Shown here piece by piece: positions 25,128 through 31,422 of a stretch of 36,388 nt of DNA. Below the pieces are notes generated by a model. It was not told the origin of the DNA. It worked only from the letters and a program-made list of their open reading frames with translations, and made no database searches. Position 1 is the first letter of the stretch. Each line of letters opens with the position of its first letter. Made by a program: the position numbers and the translations under genes. The DNA comes from Candidatus Scalindua sp. (lineage in GTDB: Bacteria; Planctomycetota; Brocadiia; Brocadiales; Scalinduaceae): contig JAIQZU010000045.1 in assembly GCA_021776915.1 (NCBI GenBank), forward strand, positions 1 to 36,388, in the 5' to 3' direction.

Positions 25128-25526
25128 ATCATATTCCTTTATTTAAAGTTGTAAATAAGAGTTCAAAGAAAATCGGTATCAAGTCCGTTTGACGAACGAA
25201 AAATTACTGTTTTTAGCGTGAACGTAATATCATATAGGAAAAGAGAGCAAATTTAAACCATTTTTTTTCAGATTAAGCCACATTGTTACTAAAAATGACC
25301 ACTTTGTGCAAAATCTACTCACTAAATTTTCTCAAAAGCAAAGGGTGCAAATATCATGATACCATAACCAACTAATTTATAATGAGTTGAAGAAATGCAA
25401 ATTAATGTATTTTTGGTATAATTGTTGCGCCTTTAAATATTGTAAATTTGTTATAAATCGAGTATTGAAGCATTTGTTAAATTCGTTTTCCTAAATTAAA
25501 TTTCTCAAATCTTTATGGAGAAAACC
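25128..25526. other. Divergent intergenic region between ahcY and the 266-aa gene
   Basis: This AT-rich stretch has no credible reading frame. It should hold the ahcY promoter on the minus strand and the promoter of the coupled unknown pair on the plus strand. I see only the extended -10 element listed separately. Confidence 0.4.
25414..25422 (+). promoter_or_regulatory. Extended -10 promoter element
   Basis: TGGTATAAT is a perfect extended -10 (TGnTATAAT). No good -35 hexamer stands 16-18 bases upstream. It would leave a leader of about 95 bases before the coupled unknown genes. Confidence 0.4.
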
Positions 25527-26327
25527 ATGGAAAAAGAAGTAACTATTCAGGAACTTCAAAAAGACAGCTTGCAAAGCCTGTCCGACAAAGACCTCCTTTT
25601 CCTTATCGAAAGCTATGTGACCAGACGGAACGATTACGAAAATATTGCAAGTTTGATAAAAGGAGATGAAGACGTAATAGCTAAAATGATAGATAGTGAC
25701 AGGGTATTCAACAAAGTGATGAACTGTACGGAACGTATTCTGGCGATATCTCCCTATTTTCTGTTTTCATTGCTTTTGAGAAGGGCATTTAAAGAAAAGA
25801 GAAGAGACACAAGATTTATTGAAAAGACTATAGAAGCATTAAACAAATCCGAACCTGTTATTCCATGGGATAAGCACCGGCTTATGGGCCTGCTTGAAGA
25901 CACGCAGGTTTCGAACTACATTGCAAACATGCTTGCCCAATTTACAGAGAGTTCAAGATTGTATAACGAAAAAGAGGATGAAGGAAAGTCACATCAATAT
26001 ATAGTAGATATGATTACAGATTCCCTGCATTCAGATAACATTGAAAAGTTTCATATTTACTGTCATATAGGAAATTATACACTCTTCCTGACAGGGATGG
26101 TCCCGGAATATATTAAGTACAGATATGAATACAAACGAAGACCTGTTGATAAACATTATTACGTAGGTTTCGGGAAAACATATTACGGCCTTGCATCGGG
26201 ACATACCAATGCAAGGAGAAACAGGCTCACAGGCACACTATCACAGTTATCAGAAGGTTTCGAGGTTGTTGCACAGGTTTTAGGGTTTATGAACAGGGAA
26301 TATTTTCACCCCGTTAGAAAGATTTAA
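25527..26327 (+). CDS. Conserved-looking protein of unknown function (first of a coupled pair)
   Basis: Soluble, mainly helical protein of 266 residues. The second ATG (25527) is preferred over the one at 25515 because GGAG ends 6 bases before it. Sequence patterns that look conserved: LSDKDLLFLIESYVTRR near the N-terminus, and a later block GNYTLFLTGMVPEYIKYRYE followed by HYYVGFGKTYYGLAS. The C-terminus is LSEGFEVVAQVLGFMNREYF. No signal peptide, membrane helix or catalytic motif is recognised. Its stop directly abuts the ATG of the next gene (TAAATG), so the pair is almost certainly coexpressed and probably works together. Confidence 0.7.
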   Translation: MEKEVTIQELQKDSLQSLSDKDLLFLIESYVTRRNDYENIASLIKGDEDVIAKMIDSDRVFNKVMNCTERILAISPYFLFSLLLRRAFKEKRRDTRFIEKTIEALNKSEPVIPWDKHRLMGLLEDTQVSNYIANMLAQFTESSRLYNEKEDEGKSHQYIVDMITDSLHSDNIEKFHIYCHIGNYTLFLTGMVPEYIKYRYEYKRRPVDKHYYVGFGKTYYGLASGHTNARRNRLTGTLSQLSEGFEVVAQVLGFMNREYFHPVRKI

Positions 26328-27011
26328 ATGAAAATCAGACATCCTTTGATTAAGGAACTACAAAGAAAGATAGAGAAGACCTATGCGCTGGATACAGGAA
26401 TTACCAATATCGAACAGTATATCATTGGCGATAAAGGTTATAAAGAATTCTATGCAAAAGAAGAAATCAGCACGGTAGTTAAAAGTTATTCAGGAGCAAA
26501 GGTCTTAATAAGGGATACGGAAGATGCGCTCAAAGTAAGTATTTATTATCCGGATGAATTAATAAGAAAATTAGAAAGTAACGATCCAAGGCTTGGCCTT
26601 CATGATGACAATATTGATTTATGTGCAAGCTTTGTTGAAGAACTGGATCATTTCCTGTTTATAGCTCAGAATTATAAACAGAATCGCCCTTTCAGCCTTC
26701 TCGAACTGGAGCTGCAGGCAAACGTAACCAAATACCTGGTACTAAAATATTTTATTGCACTACAGAACAGATCAATAAAGCTGAGTAAATTTGACAAAGA
26801 ATACATAAGGTATCATCTCTTTTACAAACGCAAATATGACATTGAGGATACTGCAGAGAGAAAAAGATATGAGGATGCCGGGAAATTTGGCATGATGTAT
26901 ATAAAACACATCGACCTTCTCCCACAGGAAGACCGTTTGCGCGATTTAAGACAATTCAGCAGGATGACCTGCCCATCGAAGATTAGACACATCCAGTCGA
27001 CAAGGAATTAA
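26328..27011 (+). CDS. Conserved-looking protein of unknown function (second of a coupled pair)
   Basis: Soluble helical protein of 227 residues, translated directly after its partner with no spacing. A possible core is DLCASFVEELDHFLFIAQ followed by RPFSLLELELQANVTKYLVL. The ExxH within EELDH recalls one half of ferritin-like di-iron sites, but a second such motif is missing, so no metal site is called. The C-terminal region is rich in Arg, Lys and Tyr. No ribosome site other than coupling is seen. Function unknown. Confidence 0.7.
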   Translation: MKIRHPLIKELQRKIEKTYALDTGITNIEQYIIGDKGYKEFYAKEEISTVVKSYSGAKVLIRDTEDALKVSIYYPDELIRKLESNDPRLGLHDDNIDLCASFVEELDHFLFIAQNYKQNRPFSLLELELQANVTKYLVLKYFIALQNRSIKLSKFDKEYIRYHLFYKRKYDIEDTAERKRYEDAGKFGMMYIKHIDLLPQEDRLRDLRQFSRMTCPSKIRHIQSTRN

Positions 27012-27126
27012 TTCCGTTTCTTTTAACCCTTTGAAGATTTTGTCCAATTCTCAAGCTTTAATCCTTCAATGTTTTTGATTGACAGTTAATATCACATAAT
27101 GTATTAATGCAGCAAGGAGAATGGAA

Positions 27127-27432
27127 ATGCCAATAACAAGAGAACTCGATAATTTAAAGAAACTTGAATCAGTCGGTTTCAGCCACGAACAGGCAGAGAC
27201 CCTGGCAGACGTTATTGAGAAGTCGCACATCGACAGCCAGGAGAATCTAAAAGAGTTTTTTCGCAACGAACTCAGCAAGCAAATCGGTGGCCTTGACAGT
27301 AAATTAAGCAAAGAAATAAGCAATCTCCGCGTCGAAATAAACAAGGAGCTCAAGGATTTACTTATTAAGATATTCGGCATAATTGTAGGAACCGTAGGCA
27401 TTGCCGTTACTATTCTAAAACTATTTCCATAA
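27127..27432 (+). CDS. Coiled-coil protein with C-terminal membrane helix (DUF1640/CCDC90-like)
   Basis: A 101-residue protein. The N-terminus (LKKLESVGFSHEQAETLADV) matches the pattern of DUF1640/CCDC90-type proteins, where a short helical head is followed by a heptad coiled coil (here about residues 35-80) and one hydrophobic C-terminal helix (IFGIIVGTVGIAVTILKLF). It is probably membrane-anchored with the coil in the cytoplasm. Start: AAGGAG stands 7 bases before ATG 27127 but only one base before ATG 27121, so the former is used. Distant eukaryotic relatives (MCUR1) regulate mitochondrial calcium uptake; the bacterial role is unknown. Confidence 0.75.
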   Translation: MPITRELDNLKKLESVGFSHEQAETLADVIEKSHIDSQENLKEFFRNELSKQIGGLDSKLSKEISNLRVEINKELKDLLIKIFGIIVGTVGIAVTILKLFP

Positions 27433-27480
27433 AATACGTAGAGTGGGATAGTCCATCCAATCCTTATTCATTTGAATTGA

Positions 27481-28409
27481 TTAAAACAATAACCATCTGA
27501 AGCCGATATTAAACGAGTAATCTGTATCAAGTTGATCTCCTCTTGTATCTTCATAAATCGGTTTTTGAAAAGATGCCTCGATTAAGAAATTTCTTGCCGG
27601 TATAAACTGTATACCTGGTGCTAAAAAGATCGTATTTCGTCCGGAATCGTCAACCCGTTTATCGTTCTGTTTATTCTTTTGGTTTAATTGACCGTTAAAT
27701 TCCAGAAACATATTTAAATGTTTTGCCGGATATGTCTCATACACTTCAGGCAATACCCTGTATCCAAAGGCAATATCATAATTCAATGTATCTCCAAACT
27801 CAAAACCATTTGCCTCTGTTTTGAGTGTGTAGATTAAATCAGCATTTATCCCGAAACGCTTTTTGATGTGTGTAAATATAAACCACACCACCGAGGGTAT
27901 AGTCATCTGAACCGGTACCTAACTGCACAGATGCTGGCAGTCTTACACCAGCACTTGTTTTTTCATCGTCTTCTCCGGTAGGAAGCTTGACCTTTCCTAA
28001 TGCAGATATCCTTGTTGTTTGCAAGTGGGCATCTCTCTGCAAGAACTGATACTTTCCAAAAAGCGTCGCCAAATCCAGAGTCTGAGAAACTTTTTCTTTC
28101 ACCATTTATTGTAGTTTTCTTCTCTTTATCCAAGTAAGGCATGGAAGCACCCACCACAAGCTTGTTTGGCAATAGCTCATATGGAACGATAAGTGGAATA
28201 GAGATAATATTTAGTTCGCCCCGTCCTCCCGGGAGAGAACCAATCTGCCTGGTTGCCTTACCAAAGCTCCTTACAGCACCACTCTCAAGTCCTGTTACAA
28301 ATGCAGTCTCGGTATTAATTGGCGGCCCCTGAGCTTCTGCTTGATTGGCAATGTTACTTCCTAAAAGAATAATGACGAAGAAACATAAAGGTATAATATA
28401 TTTTTTCAT
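27481..28409 (-). pseudogene. Outer-membrane beta-barrel (transporter-like), two frameshifts
   Basis: Three overlapping frames form one protein of roughly 305 residues. The first frame gives a signal peptide (MKKYIIPLCFFVIILLG, then AEAQG) and strands up to SFSDSGFGD. The second runs from TLFGKYQFLQRDAHLQTT to GGVVYIYTHQK. The third runs from RFGINADLIYTLKTEANG to the final strand DYSFNIGFRWLLF, with the terminal Phe typical of outer-membrane proteins. It resembles the MetA-pathway/phenol-degradation-type barrel family, often labelled 'transporter'. The shift near 27860-27864 is one extra base in a run of A. The shift near 28060-28068 fits loss of one copy of a 5-base repeat. It ends the metal-responsive minus-strand run. 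Confidence 0.7.
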
Positions 28410-28430
28410 CTTAAAGCTACGTTTGTTGGA

Positions 28431-28477
28431 AGTCTACCCGCCTGACCAGGCAGTTCGGGCAGGAAGACCTCCGCTAC
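28431..28477. repeat. REP-like imperfect palindrome
   Basis: GTCTACCCGCC at about 28433-28443 is imperfectly inverted in GGGCAGGAAGAC at 28457-28468, with an inner CCTGACCAGG palindrome. It lies between the HMA-domain gene and the barrel gene on the minus strand and belongs with the other GC-rich intergenic palindromes of this window. Confidence 0.45.
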
Positions 28478-28504
28478 ATAAAATAAAAATTCTACACTAT
28501 TAAA

Positions 28505-29029
28505 TCATTCGAACTTAAAATCCATTATCTCTAAAGCATAAGGATGTACGCCATGACTTTCTATTTTATCTTCCTGTGCCAGACCAATTATCGTAATAAT
28601 CTTATCCTGAGCCTGTTCAGCAGCTATTATTTCATCAAGCATTTTATTGTTTTTCAAGGTAAAGACATCAGAAACATTATCAACTCTTAAGGTCATCCGG
28701 TCATCAATCTTTTCAATTCTTCCTTTTAAAGTAATGAGAATTTCCCTGAGGGTAAACCCACTATCCTTAACGGCCTTCTTTAATCCATCAATGTCTATTA
28801 ATTTACCTTCTTTAATAGTAATTTCTGCCAATCCGGCATTAACCAATATCTTCAGGTCTTCGACTGCCTCCACTCTTTTTAGTTTTTTCTCCAGATTGTA
28901 CGCACAGAATGTGCATACAAGACCATCCAGCTTGACTTGAACCCTGGCAGGTTCTGCTGATGCTAATCTAATGAATATCATCAGGATAAGAATAATTGAT
29001 AAAAAGATTAAGAAGTTCTTTTTCTTCAT
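28505..29029 (-). CDS. Exported HMA-domain metal-binding protein
   Basis: A 174-residue protein with a cleavable signal or anchor (LIFLSIILILMIFIRLASA), probably periplasmic. Residues 28-98 form a heavy-metal-associated ferredoxin-like fold: VQVKLDGLVCTFCAYNLEKK supplies the Cys39-x2-Cys42 pair in the metal loop (consensus GMxCxxC, here GLVCTFC), and DGLKKAVKDSGFTLREI closes the fold. The second half is a small beta-rich domain of unknown role. AGGAGGT lies 8 bases before the ATG, the strongest ribosome site here. Like MerP it could bind Hg or Cu in the periplasm. It is downstream of merR and the GDCCVxC gene on the same strand. Confidence 0.8.
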   Translation of the reverse strand: MKKKNFLIFLSIILILMIFIRLASAEPARVQVKLDGLVCTFCAYNLEKKLKRVEAVEDLKILVNAGLAEITIKEGKLIDIDGLKKAVKDSGFTLREILITLKGRIEKIDDRMTLRVDNVSDVFTLKNNKMLDEIIAAEQAQDKIITIIGLAQEDKIESHGVHPYALEIMDFKFE

Positions 29030-29089
29030 TTTGGATTACCTCCTTCCCTTTGCTTGCCTCTCTGTATTATTGCGGCTCCAAATCTTAGT

Positions 29090-29299
29090 TTAACAACATT
29101 TCTTGTCAGTCTGTATAGGTGGGCATGGCACAGAACCGTACGAACAAAAAACGCAACAATCTCCTTCTTTGGGGTTCAACATTTCTTTGCAGTTTTCACA
29201 AACATAGAAATGTTGACAGGCATCCGTTGGCATTTTCTCTTCTTTTTGATGCCCACATTTAGGGCATGTAATAATTGATTCTAAGATTAGGTTTAACAT
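29090..29299 (-). CDS. GDCCVxC-type cysteine-rich protein
   Basis: Small protein of 69 residues with eleven cysteines. CPKCG near the start and CENCKEM in the middle form a rubredoxin-like zinc site, and GDCCVFCSYG (Cys48, 49, 52) is the signature of the family known as GDCCVxC domain-containing (seleno)protein. Some members carry selenocysteine in this motif; here all positions are ordinary Cys codons. Such proteins are often found next to mercury genes. AAGGAAG lies 6 bases before the ATG. The C-terminal Cys-Cys pair could take part in metal transfer. It stands between the thioredoxin-like and HMA-domain genes under the likely control of MerR. Confidence 0.82.
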   Translation of the reverse strand: MLNLILESIITCPKCGHQKEEKMPTDACQHFYVCENCKEMLNPKEGDCCVFCSYGSVPCPPIQTDKKCC

Positions 29300-29326
29300 T
29301 GTTTTCTTCCTTTTAAAACAGTTGAA

Positions 29327-29368
29327 TCACCATCTGAAACTGATATTAAACGAGTAATCTAATCTGTA
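29327..29368 (-). pseudogene. Scar of a second outer-membrane barrel gene (3' end)
   Basis: The minus strand reads LDYSFNISFRW and a stop, nearly identical to the final strand of the barrel gene at 27481-28409 (DYSFNIGFRW). At DNA level 32 bases match 27492-27523 with two mismatches. Only the last dozen codons remain, in the 100-base gap between the GDCCVxC and thioredoxin-like genes. A duplicated barrel gene was probably here and was lost by recombination. Confidence 0.6.
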
Positions 29369-29399
29369 ACCAAAAACAATATAATAGTTTTATACCCTA

Positions 29400-29666
29400 T
29401 CAGGAAATAGGTTGCCCTAATCCAGCAGCCATTAGTTCAGACTTAGATACCTTACCCTGACGGCAACAATCAGCAATCTTGCCATCTACTACAACCGTAG
29501 GTACGGATGCAATCCCATATGCGTTTGCCTTGTCCTTCCCTTCGTTATTAAGATTATAAATGATTACCTCACAAAATTCACAAGTGATATCCTTAACCAA
29601 CTTAACAACTTCATCACACAAATAACAACCTGCAATAAATATTTCGATTTTTCTTTTCCTTGACAT
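29400..29666 (-). CDS. Thioredoxin-like small redox protein
   Basis: An 88-residue thioredoxin-fold protein: active-site CxxC in IAGCYLCDEVVKLVK (Cys14, Cys17) and the cis-proline loop ASVPTVVVDG (Pro56). Two further pairs, Cys29/Cys32 and Cys67/Cys68, give it six cysteines in total, unusual for so small a thioredoxin and suggestive of metal or thiol relay. There is no signal peptide, so it acts in the cytosol. GGGAGGTG precedes the ATG by a few bases. It is the first gene after merR on the minus strand; a role in handling Hg(II) or other thiophilic metals is inferred from context. Confidence 0.82.
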   Translation of the reverse strand: MSRKRKIEIFIAGCYLCDEVVKLVKDITCEFCEVIIYNLNNEGKDKANAYGIASVPTVVVDGKIADCCRQGKVSKSELMAAGLGQPIS

Positions 29667-29714
29667 TTTCGCACCTCCCTTTAATTATTAAATTTTTTCA
29701 TAGCACCTATCGAG

Positions 29715-30131
29715 TCATTTATATTTCCTAGTTTTTTTCTGGCTCAAACTTTCAATGATTGGACACTCGGAGATTTTCCTTTTACCAAGACATTTTTCAA
29801 TCAAATCCTTCAAGACCGATTTTATTTTTTGAAGATCATGTATACGGGCTTCAATATCCTTAACCTTATCTTCCGCAAATTTACGGATATCCTTACAAGC
29901 AGGATTTCCATCTGCCACAGCAAGAAGTTCAGAGATTTCCTTTAGTGTAAAACCCAGGGCTTGAGCCCTTTTTATAAAACGTATTCGTTCAATGTATTCA
30001 GGTGGAAATTCTCTATATCCTGAAACCCTTCTGGGTGGTTCTGGAATTAGTCCACGCCGTTCATAATAACGTATGGTTTCAATATTAACCCCAGTTTCTT
30101 TAGCTAATTGTCCTGTTGTTAAATTCTTCAT
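29715..30131 (-). CDS. merR: MerR-family regulator with mercury-type cysteines
   Basis: A 138-residue regulator. The winged-helix part (TTGQLAKETGVNIETIRYYE, then RRVSGYREF) is followed by the dimerisation helix. Three cysteines, Cys79, Cys114 and Cys123, have spacings of 35 and 9, exactly those of the Hg(II)-binding Cys82/117/126 of Tn501 MerR. The open frame extends 37 codons further upstream, but that part crosses the promoter at 30148-30178, so the ATG at 30131 is the start. The leader is only about 10 bases, with no Shine-Dalgarno site. Repression and metal-dependent activation of its own operon are expected. Other soft metals cannot be excluded. Confidence 0.9.
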   Translation of the reverse strand: MKNLTTGQLAKETGVNIETIRYYERRGLIPEPPRRVSGYREFPPEYIERIRFIKRAQALGFTLKEISELLAVADGNPACKDIRKFAEDKVKDIEARIHDLQKIKSVLKDLIEKCLGKRKISECPIIESLSQKKTRKYK

Positions 30132-30147
30132 TTTATTTCTATATATA

Positions 30148-30178
30148 ATTATAACCCAGTACCTCAGTACAGAGTCAA
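30148..30178 (-). promoter_or_regulatory. MerR-type promoter and operator
   Basis: On the minus strand TTGACT (30173-30178) and TATAAT (30148-30153) are separated by 19 bases, the long spacer typical of MerR-activated promoters. The spacer holds the dyad ACTCTGTAC-TGAG-GTACTGGGT, in which seven of nine positions pair, closely matching the known mer operator pattern. It drives merR itself and probably the genes down to 27481. Confidence 0.85.
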
Positions 30179-30352
30179 GTCTTTTATAACATACACTAAA
30201 AAAGAGAGTCAAATATAAGACACTTGCCTCTATATTAAGCAATGTCTTTTAATACATTTCTTACTATTTTAGTATAGCTGTACCAATAGACTCAATATAT
30301 AATTACAATTAATTTTTTTTGAACATCATATATATCAGTTGTTTCAAAACTT

Positions 30353-30685
30353 ATGTTAATTACTAAATCGATCATACTATTCATACTTGCCGGATTATGC
30401 GAGATAGGGGGCGGATACCTTGTATGGCTCTGGCTTCGAGAAGGCAAGAGTATATGGATCGGTATATTTGGTGGTGTAATCTTGGTGCTTTATGGAATAA
30501 TCCCGACTCTTCAGCACGCAAACTTTGGCAGAGTATACGCTGCATATGGCGGTGTATTTGTAATCCTGTCTATATTGTGGGGATGGAAGATAGACAAAAT
30601 AAATCCTGATAAATATGACATCATTGGCGGCATAATATGCCTTGTTGGTGTATTTGTCATAATGTACTGGCCGAGGAATGCTTAA
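30353..30685 (+). CDS. YnfA/UPF0060-family membrane protein
   Basis: Small inner-membrane protein of 110 residues with four hydrophobic helices. Family features are clear: [20 protein letters not shown], then [20 protein letters not shown], then a final helix [20 protein letters not shown]0060 is related to the small multidrug-resistance (SMR) fold; its substrate is not established. It is the only plus-strand gene in the metal island, divergent from merR, and is placed between the MerR run and the efflux genes. No Shine-Dalgarno motif is visible before the ATG. Confidence 0.93.
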   Translation: MLITKSIILFILAGLCEIGGGYLVWLWLREGKSIWIGIFGGVILVLYGIIPTLQHANFGRVYAAYGGVFVILSILWGWKIDKINPDKYDIIGGIICLVGVFVIMYWPRNA

Positions 30686-30743
30686 CGAAATATCTAATAA
30701 ATATCTAAAGAATTCTTTTGTATGATTTGGTAAAGGCGAAAAA

Positions 30744-31355
30744 TCAACAATTACACAATTTTTCTTCCTTCAAGGTGGAATAGCCTTCTTTTATCAGAAT
30801 AATTACAATTATTAATCCTACAAATGGGTCTGCTTCCCAAAATCCATATAAATAATTTAGCCCTAATCCAATTAACAAAGCAATAGACAAAAAAACACAT
30901 ACAAGTGTTTGCTTAGAGTCTGCTACTAAGCTTCTGCTGTTTATAGATTTTCCGGTTTGATATTTCATATAAAACAAAACTGGCATTACTAATATGGAGA
31001 GGATAGCGATGATTATCCCGAAAAGACTTGGATCAGGGATTTCATGAAAGTGCAATTTCTTGACAGATTCATATAGAACAAAAGCTCCAAGTATAAAGAA
31101 GGTATAAGCAACTAATCTTATCGCTTTTTTCTCAACTTTTTCTTCCTCCTCTTTAGAAATTTTTCCATGTTTTCTAAATCTCCAAATCATTACACTACCC
31201 GATAAAGACTCTACGAAACCATCTAGCCCAAATCCAACTAAGGCTATACTACCAGCTAATAATCCGGCAAATATTGATACTATTCCCTCTAAGATATTGT
31301 ATCCTACTGTAAAATATGATAATAAAAGTGCTTTTTTATGAAGTTTTGAATCCAT
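30744..31355 (-). CDS. Short CDF-like cation efflux protein
   Basis: Inner-membrane protein of 203 residues with about six hydrophobic helices, in the cation diffusion facilitator superfamily. TM2 shows ALVGFGLDGFVESLSGSVMI with Asp45 and Glu49 at the positions of the usual (H/D)xxxD metal site. TM5 shows SLVADSKQTLVCVFLS with Asp146. The cytoplasmic C-terminal domain of standard CDF proteins is absent, and the chain ends in CNC, so this belongs to a shortened subgroup. A charged Glu/Lys loop (KISKEEEEKVEKK) follows TM2. Metal specificity is open: Zn, Cd, Co or Hg. It is 67 bases downstream of the RND pump on the same strand and likely in its operon. Confidence 0.75.
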   Translation of the reverse strand: MDSKLHKKALLLSYFTVGYNILEGIVSIFAGLLAGSIALVGFGLDGFVESLSGSVMIWRFRKHGKISKEEEEKVEKKAIRLVAYTFFILGAFVLYESVKKLHFHEIPDPSLFGIIIAILSILVMPVLFYMKYQTGKSINSRSLVADSKQTLVCVFLSIALLIGLGLNYLYGFWEADPFVGLIIVIILIKEGYSTLKEEKLCNC

Positions 31356-31422
31356 AATATCAACTCTGACTTATAAACTCTTTATCAACACAATTTGTTT
31401 AGAAGCATTTTGTTTGTGAATT

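Noticed and set aside
25128-25514. SAH or SAM riboswitch upstream of ahcY
   Set aside because: No conserved core or stem pattern of these classes could be recognised in this AT-rich region.
26631-26700. Ferritin-like di-iron site in the 227-aa protein
   Set aside because: Only one ExxH is present and the second required motif is missing.
30132-30242. Extra 37 codons at the N-terminus of the MerR regulator
   Set aside because: They cross the MerR-type promoter; MerR proteins start directly at the helix-turn-helix.
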